Assembly: GCA_900542175.1 (NCBI GenBank)
Contig: UQNC01000004.1
Location: 1 to 64,000, forward strand
Source of the DNA: an uncultured Collinsella sp.
GTDB taxonomy: Bacteria; Actinomycetota; Coriobacteriia; Coriobacteriales; Coriobacteriaceae
Reading direction: 5' to 3'
Length of the DNA stretch: 64,000 nucleotides
This document shows, one piece after another, positions 33,497 to 42,196 of this stretch. The notes beneath the pieces were generated by a model. That model was not told the origin of the DNA. It saw only the letters and a program-made list of their open reading frames with translations, and did no database searches. Position numbers and translations under genes: made by a program. Numbering within the stretch: position 1 is the stretch's first letter; every line of letters starts with the position of its first letter.

Positions 33497-36214
33497 ATGG
33501 CAGCAACGGATATCGAGCGCGGACTCTCGACCGCCGAGGTCGAGGAGCGCATCGCCGCCGGTAAGATCAACCGCAACATGGAGCTCAAGACCAAGTCGGT
33601 CAAAGAGCTCATCATCGAGAACCTCTGCACGCTGTTCAATTTGATCAACGTGATCTTGGCGTTCCTGGTCATTTTGACCGGTTCGTTTAAGAATCTGACG
33701 TTCCTGTTCGTGGTGTTCCTCAATACCGCTATTGGCGTCATTCAGTCCATGCGTTCCAAGAAGATGGTCGATAAGCTCACGCTGCTGACCTCCAAGAAGG
33801 CCATCGCGGTGCGCGACGGCTCCGAGGTTGAGCTCGACCTGGATCAGATCGTGCTCGACGACATCATCCGCCTGGGGCGTGGCGACCAGATTCCCGCTGA
33901 CGCCGTGGTGGTTTCGGGCGAGGCGCTCGTGAACGAGAGCCTGCTGACGGGCGAGAGCGACCTTATTAAGAAACAGCCCGGTTCCGAGCTCATGAGCGGC
34001 AGCTTTATCGACTCGGGCCTGCTGCGCGCCCGCGTGATCCATGTCGGCGCCGACAACTACGTGGCCAAAATTAATAACGAGGCCAAGTACGTCAAAAAGG
34101 TCAATTCCGAGATCATGAACGCGCTTAACGCCATCGTGCGCTTTGCGAGCATCATCATGATCCCGCTCGGTTTGGCGTTGTTTGCCTCGAGTGTGAGCGA
34201 GCTGTGGGATGCCGCGGGAACCCCGGGCGATAGCGCGCTTTCGTGGTGCTTCTCCGAGCTGTTGGCTGGTCATGTGCCTTCGTCGGCGCTGCTGTCCACG
34301 GTGGGCGCCCTGCTGGGCATGATCCCGCAAGGCCTGGTGCTTCTGACCTCGTCGGTGCTCGCCATCGCCACGGTGCGCCTGGCCCGCCGCAAGGTGCTGG
34401 CGCAGCAGCTTTACTGCATCGAGACGCTCGCTCGCGTCGACGTGCTGTGCCTGGACAAGACGGGCACCATCACGTCGGGTCGCATGGAGGTCGAGGGTAC
34501 GTATCCGCTGCCGGTCGAGGGTATGGGTGCGGGGGAGGGCGACGCCGCCGTTCCCGTCGATACCACGGTGCTCGATTTTGCTCTGGCTAACGTGGCGCGT
34601 GCGACTTCGGCCGATGCCAACGAGACCTGTCAGGCGCTGCTCAACTATTACGCCGACCGTCCGGTCGAGGTGTCCGAGCCGCTGTCGGTCATTCCGTTCT
34701 CGTCTTCCAAAAAGTGGAGCGGCGCGTCGTTTGCACAGGGCTCCTATGTGATGGGTGCGGCGCAGTTTGTGCTCTCTGATCGTGCGTTTGCCCAGGTCGA
34801 GAACCGTGTCGCCGAGCTTGCCGATACCTGCCGCGTGCTCGTGGTGGCGCGCGTGGACGGCTTTACGCCCGATGGCGATATGGTGGGCGAGGCCGAGCCC
34901 GTGGGCTTTGTGACCATCCGCGACGAGATTCGTACCTCGGCGGCCGAGACCATCGGCTACTTTAACGAGCAGGGCGTGACGCTCAACGTGATCAGTGGCG
35001 ACGACCCGCGTACGGTGTCGTCGATCGCGCGCGTGGTGGGCGTGCCGGGGGCGGACGCTTATGTGGACGCCACGACGCTCGATACGCCGGCCAAGCTCGA
35101 TGCCGCAGTGGACCGCTACCATGTCTTTGGTCGTGTGACCCCGCAGCAGAAGCGCGAGCTCGTGCAGGCGCTCAAGCGCCGCGAGCACACCGTGGCCATG
35201 ACAGGCGACGGCGTCAACGACGTGCTGGCGCTCAAGGAGGCCGACTGCTCCGTGGCCATGGCGGCCGGCTCCGATGCCGCGCGTAACGTGGCCGAGATCG
35301 TGCTCGTCGACAACGACTTTGCCTCGATGCCCGCCGTGGTGGCCGAGGGGCGTCGCTCCATCAACAACCTGCAGCGTTCGGCTTCGCTGTTCCTGACTAA
35401 GACGCTGTTCTCGATGGGCCTGGCGGCGCTGTGCATCGCGCTGCCGCCGTACCCTTTCGAGCCGATTCAGATGACGCTCATCAACTTCTTCTGCATCGGC
35501 GCGCCGGGCTTTGTGTTGGGCCTGGAGCCCAACAATGCTCGCGTGAAGGGGTCGTTCCTGACGAACGTGCTCAAGCGGGCACTGCCGGCGTCGATTGCGG
35601 TCATTTTGGCCGCGGCGCTCGATATCTTTGTGGCGCGCGTGTTTGGCTTTAGCCAGCTCACGCTGTCTACGATGTGCCTGCTTACGTCGTGCGCGGCGAG
35701 CGTCAGCCTGATCTGGCGCATCTCGCAGCCTCTCACGCCCTTACGTGTGGTGCTCTTCGTGTTTGTTGTCGCCGGCATCCTGGTGGGCGTTATCGGATTC
35801 CCGGAGCTGCTGTCTATTGCCAACCTGTCGATGGGCCAGATGGTAATCTTGGCTGTCATCGTGGTCTTTACCTGCTCGGTGTTCTTTAAGCTCGCCACGA
35901 TGATGGATTCGCTCAAGCCGCGTCGTCGTCATGCCGCAACTGGTTTTGGCCGCGGTGTGCGCGTCCACCTGGGTCGCGGTGGCGGCAAGGTGAGCTCGAC
36001 GGGTTCGACGGCCGAGCGTTTTGCCAAGCGCGTCGCCGCCGACATGGCGCAGCGCCGCGAAGCTCGCACCGTTCGTGAGGCCGAGGCCCGCGCACTCGAG
36101 GGCGTGGCCCAGGCCCAGCCCAAGAAAAAGAAGAGTACCGGAGTCAAGCGCTCCCGCGTAACCAAGTCCGCCCAAGGCATCAAAGTCTCGATGCCGAGCA
36201 AAAAGAAGAAGTAA
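33497..36214 (+). CDS. P-type cation-transporting ATPase (CtpE-like)
   Basis: ATG 33497 is preferred (GGGA seven bases upstream); GTG 33482 and ATG 33485 are in-frame alternatives. The protein has 905 residues. It has TGES in the actuator domain, the phosphorylated Asp at about residue 320 in DKTGTIT, TGDGVNDV in the hinge, and about ten membrane helices. GMIPQGLVLLTSSVLAIATV and PFEPIQMTLINFFCIGAPGF match the CtpE branch, for which calcium uptake has been proposed in mycobacteria. The ~90-residue C-terminal tail is very basic and ends KKKK; it is unusual and could bind membrane or nucleic acid. The ion is not determined by sequence. Confidence 0.92.
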   Translation: MAATDIERGLSTAEVEERIAAGKINRNMELKTKSVKELIIENLCTLFNLINVILAFLVILTGSFKNLTFLFVVFLNTAIGVIQSMRSKKMVDKLTLLTSKKAIAVRDGSEVELDLDQIVLDDIIRLGRGDQIPADAVVVSGEALVNESLLTGESDLIKKQPGSELMSGSFIDSGLLRARVIHVGADNYVAKINNEAKYVKKVNSEIMNALNAIVRFASIIMIPLGLALFASSVSELWDAAGTPGDSALSWCFSELLAGHVPSSALLSTVGALLGMIPQGLVLLTSSVLAIATVRLARRKVLAQQLYCIETLARVDVLCLDKTGTITSGRMEVEGTYPLPVEGMGAGEGDAAVPVDTTVLDFALANVARATSADANETCQALLNYYADRPVEVSEPLSVIPFSSSKKWSGASFAQGSYVMGAAQFVLSDRAFAQVENRVAELADTCRVLVVARVDGFTPDGDMVGEAEPVGFVTIRDEIRTSAAETIGYFNEQGVTLNVISGDDPRTVSSIARVVGVPGADAYVDATTLDTPAKLDAAVDRYHVFGRVTPQQKRELVQALKRREHTVAMTGDGVNDVLALKEADCSVAMAAGSDAARNVAEIVLVDNDFASMPAVVAEGRRSINNLQRSASLFLTKTLFSMGLAALCIALPPYPFEPIQMTLINFFCIGAPGFVLGLEPNNARVKGSFLTNVLKRALPASIAVILAAALDIFVARVFGFSQLTLSTMCLLTSCAASVSLIWRISQPLTPLRVVLFVFVVAGILVGVIGFPELLSIANLSMGQMVILAVIVVFTCSVFFKLATMMDSLKPRRRHAATGFGRGVRVHLGRGGGKVSSTGSTAERFAKRVAADMAQRREARTVREAEARALEGVAQAQPKKKKSTGVKRSRVTKSAQGIKVSMPSKKKK

Positions 36215-36317
36215 CTACGCGCCCTGGCGATGTTGAATTGGTGCCTTGCTCCTGTGGGGCCTTGGCGATGTTATGCTCTAACCTCGATTGTTTGAATTGC
36301 TTCGAAAAGAGGATGCC

Positions 36318-37460
36318 GTGATCTGTCCGCATTGCCTTAAGACCATCGAGGACGGCGCCTCGTTCTGCCCCTACTGCAACGCCTATGTGGGTCCGGGCGA
36401 TGGTCCCGAGCACACCGAATTCGTGTTCTGTGAGGGCTGCGGTGCCCGTCTTTCTCCGCATGATCGTACGTGCCCCAAATGCGGACGCCCCGCTCCGGGT
36501 ATCCTCTCCGAGGACGCGGCCGCATCCGAGCTGGCAGCGGGCCGCACGGCGGGCTTTCCGCGCCTAACGCAAGAGCAGATCGATACCGAGGTGCCGCATG
36601 CGCCGGCCTCTGCCGCTGCGGTGCTTTCGGACGCCGCCGACCCCAATGAGACCTGCGTGCTGCCGGCTTTCGATAAGGATTTCGGTATCCCCAAGGTCGA
36701 TATTCCCATGCCCGTTTCCCTGCATGACGATGCTCAAAAACCCAAGCGCAAGGTGCACCCCGACGAGGACGCCTATCACAAGCACAAGCGTCATATTCCC
36801 AAGCCGCTTATCGTCATCGCGGTCCTTGCCGTCGTTTGCGGCGGTGCCTATTGGTTCGTGACGACCGATCCCATGGGTGTTATGCCCGGCTTCTACGACC
36901 AGTTTGGCCAAGCTGCACAAACCACCTTCCCCACGCGCCAAAAGGGCGAGGCGACTGAGGACGATACCAAGCAGGGCGATTCTGCCGAGGTGGTCCAGGA
37001 AGAAACCGTGCTCACCGATGATCAGCTCTATACCAGGCTCGACGGTCTGTATCAGACCATCGTGTCCTACGCTGACGAAGACCAGATCGGCGAGGTCATC
37101 GATTCCTTTAACAACGGCTATCTCCGAACGCCGCTGTCCACCCGTCAGGAGCTGTCGCAGAGTGCCTACGCCCTGCGCGACCAGATCAAAAAGACGCAAG
37201 ATGAGCTCAACAACCTTAAGTACCAGGACGATTCGGTCTATGCGGATGACATCGCCCACTTAAAGCAGCTTGCCGAGTGGATGTATGAGCGCGTCGACGT
37301 GATCTGCCAGAGCTGGGATATTTCGCTGGCCATTCCCGATGGCGAGTCGATGAGTTCCCACCAAAGCGAGATCCTGGCGCCCATCGCGCAGGGCGGCAAT
37401 AGCGCGCTGAACCAGTACGATGCCAATGTGGGTTCCTGGAAGCCGCAGCAGCGTTCCTAA
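36318..37460 (+). CDS. Zinc-ribbon membrane protein
   Basis: The start is GTG 36318, with AAGAGG six bases upstream. The protein has 380 residues. Two zinc ribbons lie in the first 60 residues (CPHCLKTIEDGASFCPYC and CEGCGARLSPHDRTCPKCG). A disordered acidic/Pro stretch and a basic patch follow, then one membrane helix (LIVIAVLAVVCGGAYWFV, about residues 165-185). The ~190-residue C-terminal part would be outside and is mostly helical. No catalytic motif seen. Similar architectures occur widely in Gram-positives without assigned function. It appears monocistronic. Confidence 0.72.
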   Translation: MICPHCLKTIEDGASFCPYCNAYVGPGDGPEHTEFVFCEGCGARLSPHDRTCPKCGRPAPGILSEDAAASELAAGRTAGFPRLTQEQIDTEVPHAPASAAAVLSDAADPNETCVLPAFDKDFGIPKVDIPMPVSLHDDAQKPKRKVHPDEDAYHKHKRHIPKPLIVIAVLAVVCGGAYWFVTTDPMGVMPGFYDQFGQAAQTTFPTRQKGEATEDDTKQGDSAEVVQEETVLTDDQLYTRLDGLYQTIVSYADEDQIGEVIDSFNNGYLRTPLSTRQELSQSAYALRDQIKKTQDELNNLKYQDDSVYADDIAHLKQLAEWMYERVDVICQSWDISLAIPDGESMSSHQSEILAPIAQGGNSALNQYDANVGSWKPQQRS

Positions 37461-37498
37461 AACTAGTTCGCCATAGTCGGCATAACCTACGTACGCAA

Positions 37499-37528
37499 TT
37501 GATGTAAGCCCGTGCTTATTGCTACAAT
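37499..37528 (+). promoter_or_regulatory. Promoter of the cyclophilin/TPR unit
   Basis: TTGATG (37499-37504), 18-bp spacer, TACAAT (37523-37528), about 40 bases before the cyclophilin start. Confidence 0.6.
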
Positions 37529-37567
37529 TCGTACAAATATGCTTTAAACGCACGAGGAAGGAACCAC

Positions 37568-38110
37568 ATGTTTGGTTTTAAGAAAGAGCTCTACACGCCC
37601 GAGTATCAGCTTGTCGGCGACGAGTGCGCCGTAATCGAGACGTCGAAGGGTACCATCAAGGTCAAGTTTGACGGCGAGGGCGCTCCCATTCATGTCGCGA
37701 ACTTCTGCGAGCTTTCCACGATGGGTTTCTATGATGGCCTTAAGTTCCATCGCTATGTGCCCGGTTTTGTTATCCAAGGTGGCGACCCCAATACCCGCGA
37801 CATGTCCGGCGCCGACGTCGCCGCCGGTCTTGAGGGCCCCGACGGCATGCCCGGTACCGGTGGCCCCGGCTACTGCATCAAGGGCGAGTTCGCCACCAAT
37901 CCGCGCAACAGCCATGTCGATGGCGCCCTTGCCATGGCACGCTCCATGGACCCCGATTCCGCGGGTTCGCAGTTCTACTTCTGCCTGGGCGCCCAGCATA
38001 ACCTCGATTCCGGTTACACCGTCTTTGGTACCACGGTCGAGGGTCTCGATGTGATTTCGCAGCTGCGTGCCGGCGACGAGATCGTCCATGTTGAGATCGT
38101 TCACGAGTAA
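37568..38110 (+). CDS. Peptidyl-prolyl cis-trans isomerase, cyclophilin type
   Basis: ATG 37568 has GAGGAAGGA upstream. The protein has 180 residues. The cyclophilin core is clear: FHRYVPGFVIQGGDP (catalytic Arg and Phe/Gln positions), MARSMDPDSAGSQFYFCLG and YTVFGTTVEGLDV. There is no signal peptide, so it acts in the cytoplasm as a proline-bond isomerase. Twelve bases downstream starts the TPR protein, with its Shine-Dalgarno right after the stop, so the two are co-transcribed. Confidence 0.95.
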   Translation: MFGFKKELYTPEYQLVGDECAVIETSKGTIKVKFDGEGAPIHVANFCELSTMGFYDGLKFHRYVPGFVIQGGDPNTRDMSGADVAAGLEGPDGMPGTGGPGYCIKGEFATNPRNSHVDGALAMARSMDPDSAGSQFYFCLGAQHNLDSGYTVFGTTVEGLDVISQLRAGDEIVHVEIVHE

Positions 38111-38121
38111 AGGGGACTTCC

Positions 38122-39426
38122 TTGAATAGCCAGCTGATCCAACAGGGCCGCGCCGCTTACCGCGCGGGTGATTTTTCCGCTGCAGCCCAGATGCTTGGGG
38201 CGGCAAAGACTCCCGATGAGATTATGGGCGAGGCAGATCACCTTCGTGGCAACGCCTTGATGCACCTGGGCATGTATGCCGAGGCCGCCGAGGCCTATGC
38301 CGCCGCCCTCAACGACGGCACCTACGGCAAGCGCGGCGCGCTGCTCACCAACCGCGGCAAGGCGCTTGCCGCCGTGGGCGACTACACGACGGCCGCTCAG
38401 GCGTTCTCTGCTGCTACGCAGGATGCTTCCTATGCCACGCCGTTCAAGGCCTATCTGGGCCTGGGCAATGCGCTGTTCCAGTCGGGCGACTATGCCAACG
38501 CAGGAACCGCCTTCCGTCAGGCTGCCATCGACGGCGCCAATCCGGCTCCTGCCGCCGCACTCGGCGAGCTCGGTCGTTGCTTCATTAAGCTCGGCCGTCC
38601 GGCGGATGCCGTGGAGACCTACCGCACGGCTATCGACTTTGCCGGCCCCCGCGACGACACGCGTGCGCTCAACGCCGGCATGGGTCAGGCGCTTTCTGCC
38701 GCCGGCCGTCCCTCCGACGCACTCGACGCCTTTAACGCCGCTACTGCCGATGGCATCTACCAGCTCACCTCCGAGCAGGCCGATGAGCTTGCCCGCGTGC
38801 ACGATTCGCTTGCCGCGCTGTCTGCCCAGACGGCTATGGTCACGGCTCCGGCGCCCGCGATGGACGCTCCTGCCGTCGATCCGCTCGATCCTACGGGCGC
38901 GACCGGTCAGTTTATGCCCGATCCCTCGGACACCGGCTTCTTTACGCTGTCCGAGTCCGAGATGGTCCAGCAGGACCGTCAGGATCGTAAGCAGGCCAAG
39001 GTCCGTCGTCGCCATCGCCACACGGGTCTTAAAGTCTTCATCGTGCTGCTTCTGCTCATTTTGATCGCCGCGGGCGGTCTGGGCTTTGCCTACACGCGCG
39101 GCTTTGGCTTCCCGTCTCAGGAGTCTGTCGTTACCGATCTGTTCCAGGCTGCCGGCGACGGTGACGCCGCAAAGGCCGAGTCTTGCCTGGCCTCGAGCCT
39201 GTCCGAGGACGCTAAGTCGATGATCATCTCCTCGATTCCGCAGGGTGCCACCGTGTCCGTCGAGGGCATGGATCAGTCCATGACCGAGACGACCGCCAAG
39301 GTGAAGGCATCGCTGTCCAAGGGCGGCGAGCAGGAGTACACCGTCAAATTCGTGCGCTCCGACAACCATATCGGCTGGGCCGTTTCTTCGCTTGATATGG
39401 ATTTCTCGGCTGCTGACAACCAGTAG
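38122..39426 (+). CDS. TPR-repeat membrane protein
   Basis: The start is TTG 38122, with AAGGGGA upstream. The protein has 434 residues. Residues ~1-235 form about six TPR-like Ala-rich helical repeats (for example ALFQSGDYANAGTAFRQAAI). A basic stretch (RKQAKVRRRHRHTGLK) precedes one membrane helix (VFIVLLLLILIAAGGLGFAY), so the TPR part is cytoplasmic. The outer ~105 residues look like a small NTF2-like/DUF4878-type domain. It could be a scaffold linking cytosolic partners to the cell envelope; that is inference. Confidence 0.75.
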   Translation: MNSQLIQQGRAAYRAGDFSAAAQMLGAAKTPDEIMGEADHLRGNALMHLGMYAEAAEAYAAALNDGTYGKRGALLTNRGKALAAVGDYTTAAQAFSAATQDASYATPFKAYLGLGNALFQSGDYANAGTAFRQAAIDGANPAPAAALGELGRCFIKLGRPADAVETYRTAIDFAGPRDDTRALNAGMGQALSAAGRPSDALDAFNAATADGIYQLTSEQADELARVHDSLAALSAQTAMVTAPAPAMDAPAVDPLDPTGATGQFMPDPSDTGFFTLSESEMVQQDRQDRKQAKVRRRHRHTGLKVFIVLLLLILIAAGGLGFAYTRGFGFPSQESVVTDLFQAAGDGDAAKAESCLASSLSEDAKSMIISSIPQGATVSVEGMDQSMTETTAKVKASLSKGGEQEYTVKFVRSDNHIGWAVSSLDMDFSAADNQ

Positions 39427-39448
39427 TGACCTTATGGGATTTAGCTTT

Positions 39449-39481
39449 GCCCGGCGCTTCACCGCAAGTGAGGCGCCGGGC
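39449..39481 (+). terminator. Strong hairpin between TPR gene and mreB
   Basis: GCCCGGCGCTTCAC (39449-39462) pairs over all 14 positions with GTGAGGCGCCGGGC (39468-39481), one T-G. No U-tract follows, so it may act as a weak terminator or a processing/stability element. Confidence 0.55.
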
Positions 39482-39541
39482 TTGCGCTAGTATGATGAGC
39501 TAGTAGTTTTCCAGCAATCATCCAACACATCAGGAGTTGCG

Positions 39542-40585
39542 TTGTTTTCTTTGATGGATATGTTCTTCGGTAGCTATGCGGGCGATCTTGCCATCGACCT
39601 CGGCACCGCCAATACGCTTGTCTCCGTGCGCGGCAAGGGCATCGTCATTCGCGAGCCCTCTGTTGTCGCCATCGACAAGAACGACGAGCGCATCTTGGCG
39701 GTCGGTATCGAGGCAAAGCGCATGCTCGGCCGTACGCCCGGCAACATCGTGGCCGTTCGTCCCCTGAAGGACGGCGTCATCGCCGACTTCGATGTTACCG
39801 AGGCCATGCTTCGCTACTTTATCGACAAGGCGTCCGAGAAGCGCTATCCGTGGACTCCGCGTCCGCGTGTTGTCGTCTGCGTTCCCTCCGGTGTCACGTC
39901 GGTCGAGAAGCGCGCTGTCTTTGAGGCCACGATCCAGGCCGGTGCCCGCCAGGCCTATCTGATCGAAGAGCCCATGGCGGCTGCCATCGGCGCCGACCTG
40001 CCCGTCGAGGAACCCACCGGCTCCATGGTCATCGACATCGGTGGCGGTACCACCGAGGTTGCCGTTATCGCTATGGGCGGCATCGTCGTCTCGCAGTCCA
40101 TCCGTATTGCCGGCGACGAGTTCGATCAGGCCATCCTCACGCACGTTCGTGATGCCTACAACCTGGCCATCGGCGAGCGTACGGCAGAGGACATCAAGAT
40201 CAAGGTCGGCTCCGCCGTGCCGCTCAAGGATGAGCTCGACGTCGAGGTCAACGGCCGCGACGTGATCACCGGTCTGCCCAAGACCGTGCGCATCGAGAGC
40301 GAGGAGATTCGTCGCGCACTCAACAAGCCGCTCGACGAGATGGCCAAGGCCGTCAAGGACGCACTCGACGCTACGCCTCCCGATCTTGCCTCGGACCTTA
40401 TGTACTATGGCATTTTGCTGACCGGTGGCGGCGCGCTGCTGCGCGGTCTCGATGTGCGCCTGCGCGATGAGACCGGCGTTTCGGTCAACGTCAGCCCCAC
40501 GGCGCTCGATAACGTTGTTAACGGCTGTGCCCGCGTGCTCGAGGCCAATGCGTTTGATGGCGGCTTCGTCCAGACCAATGCTTAA
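39542..40585 (+). CDS. mreB: Rod shape-determining actin homologue MreB
   Basis: The start is TTG 39542, with AGGAG five bases upstream; ATG 39554 is an alternative. The protein has 347 residues. The actin-fold motifs are DLAIDLGTANTLVSV (phosphate 1), MVIDIGGGTTEVAVI (phosphate 2) and LLTGGGALLRGLD (adenosine). It polymerises under the membrane and steers the elongasome. It opens the cluster mreB-mreC-mreD-PBP2-rodA, which indicates rod-like growth at least at some stage. Confidence 0.97.
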   Translation: MFSLMDMFFGSYAGDLAIDLGTANTLVSVRGKGIVIREPSVVAIDKNDERILAVGIEAKRMLGRTPGNIVAVRPLKDGVIADFDVTEAMLRYFIDKASEKRYPWTPRPRVVVCVPSGVTSVEKRAVFEATIQAGARQAYLIEEPMAAAIGADLPVEEPTGSMVIDIGGGTTEVAVIAMGGIVVSQSIRIAGDEFDQAILTHVRDAYNLAIGERTAEDIKIKVGSAVPLKDELDVEVNGRDVITGLPKTVRIESEEIRRALNKPLDEMAKAVKDALDATPPDLASDLMYYGILLTGGGALLRGLDVRLRDETGVSVNVSPTALDNVVNGCARVLEANAFDGGFVQTNA

Positions 40586-40606
40586 TTTCCAAAAGGTGGA
40601 TTCCAT

Positions 40607-41605
40607 TTGGCACGATCTTCGGGTTTCTCCACAAATCTGAATACCAAGCGACAATCAACGGGTATGCGCCCGTTGATTGTTTTCAGCCTGATTTCGGTGT
40701 TGCTGCTCACGTTTTACATCCGCGAGGGCGAGGCAGGACCGATTCATGCCGTGCGCTCGGGCGTGACGACGATTACCTCGCCGGTGCGCTTTGTGGGCTC
40801 GGCTGTGGCGGCTCCCTTCAATGCGATCGGTAACGTGTTCTCTAACCTTACGGCGTCGCAGGACACGCTTGACGAGCTTAAGACGCAAAACGAGGAACTG
40901 ACCTCTAAGGTTGCCGAGCTCTCCGAGGCTCAAAAGACCGCCGAGCGACTGGAGGGGCTGGTCGGCCTGCAGTCGACCTACAACCTCAAATCAACCGCAG
41001 CTCGTATCGTCGGCGCTTCGGGCGATGCCTGGACCTCGACCGTCACCATCGATAAGGGTTCTGCCGACGGTCTTACCATCAACATGCCTGTGACGAGTTC
41101 TGCCGGTGTCATAGGCCAGATTATCGAGGTCTCGGCCAAGACGTCCACCGTGCGCCTGATTGGCGATGAGAACTCGGGCGTGTCCGCTATGGTGCAGGAC
41201 ACGCGCGCCCAGGGCATGCTGCAGGGTCAGGCTGACGGCACGCTGCGTCTTGAGTACGTGAGCGTCGATTCCGACGTTAAGGTTGGCGACATCATCGTGA
41301 CCTCGGGCATTGGCGGTGTGTTCCCCAAGGGTCTACCGCTCGGCACCGTCTCGTCTGTTGAGAAATCGGCTAACGACGTGTACTACACCATTGTGGTGCG
41401 CGCCCAGACGACGGCCGAGAACAACGAGGAAGTGCTGGTCATTACCTCGCTGACCGACGAACAGTCGGCCTCGGATGAGGACGTGAACACGGCCAACAGC
41501 ACGCCGCAGGGAACGTCGCGCGATGCTGCGACCAAGACGAAGGACGAGAGCCCGGATGACAGTTCCGACACGTCCGAGACGACCGATTCCGGCTCGAGCG
41601 AATAG
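40607..41605 (+). CDS. mreC: Rod shape-determining protein MreC
   Basis: The start is TTG 40607, with AAAGGTGG upstream. The protein has 332 residues. It has a short cytoplasmic start, one membrane helix (LIVFSLISVLLLTFYI, about residues 23-38), a coiled coil (about 80-115) and the two-barrel MreC domain. The last ~50 residues are Ser/Thr/Asp/Glu-rich and probably disordered, longer than in many MreC proteins. It organises PBP2 and RodA outside the membrane. Twenty-one bases separate it from mreB. Confidence 0.95.
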   Translation: MARSSGFSTNLNTKRQSTGMRPLIVFSLISVLLLTFYIREGEAGPIHAVRSGVTTITSPVRFVGSAVAAPFNAIGNVFSNLTASQDTLDELKTQNEELTSKVAELSEAQKTAERLEGLVGLQSTYNLKSTAARIVGASGDAWTSTVTIDKGSADGLTINMPVTSSAGVIGQIIEVSAKTSTVRLIGDENSGVSAMVQDTRAQGMLQGQADGTLRLEYVSVDSDVKVGDIIVTSGIGGVFPKGLPLGTVSSVEKSANDVYYTIVVRAQTTAENNEEVLVITSLTDEQSASDEDVNTANSTPQGTSRDAATKTKDESPDDSSDTSETTDSGSSE

Positions 41606-41610
41606 GGGGC

Positions 41611-42183
41611 ATGTCCATGGATCTACACGAGCAGGGGATGAACTCCCGCACGTTTGTAATCGCCGCCATTGTGTGCGTGCTGCTGCAGGCAGGCCTGGCA
41701 CCGCAGATCTCCATTGCGGGCGGTCGCGTCAACTTTATGATTATCCTGGTGTGCCTAAGCGTGTTCTCGGGCGACCCGACCCGTGCCGTCGTGTGCGGTT
41801 TTTGCAGCGGCTTGTTCTATGACCTTTCCGCTGCCGTGCCGGTGGGCGTTATGTCGCTCCTGCTGACCGTGGGTTCTTTTGCCCTGGTGCATAGCGCTGC
41901 CGGTCAGACGGGCGGTGCCCCGAGTGCGCGCGGCATCACGGTGGGCGCCTTCGCGTTCGTCATTAATGTGATCTACAGCATCATCTTGCTGTTTATGGGT
42001 TTGGAGACGAGCTTTGTCGTGGCGATCTTCGGCCATGCGCTGCCGTCTTCGATCCTGACGGGTCTGGTTGCCATTCCGTTTTTGATGTCCGGCGTCGTGC
42101 CGCAGTCCGGTTATGGATTCTCCGCACGTGGCGGACGCCAGACGGGCATGCGCTTTAAGCCCAAGACCCGTAAGCTCAAATAG
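41611..42183 (+). CDS. mreD: Rod shape-determining membrane protein MreD
   Basis: ATG 41611 follows AGGGGG; ATG 41617 is an alternative. The protein has 190 residues, with five to six membrane helices and a basic C-terminal tail (GGRQTGMRFKPKTRKLK). Sequence conservation in MreD is low; the call rests on size, topology and its place directly after mreC and before PBP2. It connects MreC to the synthases. Confidence 0.9.
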   Translation: MSMDLHEQGMNSRTFVIAAIVCVLLQAGLAPQISIAGGRVNFMIILVCLSVFSGDPTRAVVCGFCSGLFYDLSAAVPVGVMSLLLTVGSFALVHSAAGQTGGAPSARGITVGAFAFVINVIYSIILLFMGLETSFVVAIFGHALPSSILTGLVAIPFLMSGVVPQSGYGFSARGGRQTGMRFKPKTRKLK

Positions 42184-42196
42184 GGGAGGCTCGTAG

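Noticed and set aside
33467..35188. 573-codon minus-strand frame
   Set aside because: Antisense to the P-type ATPase, His/Arg-rich shadow without family features.
36225..36275. Direct repeat of TGGCGATGTT upstream of the zinc-ribbon gene
   Set aside because: Two copies about 38 bases apart, with only a weak -10 nearby; too little to call an operator.
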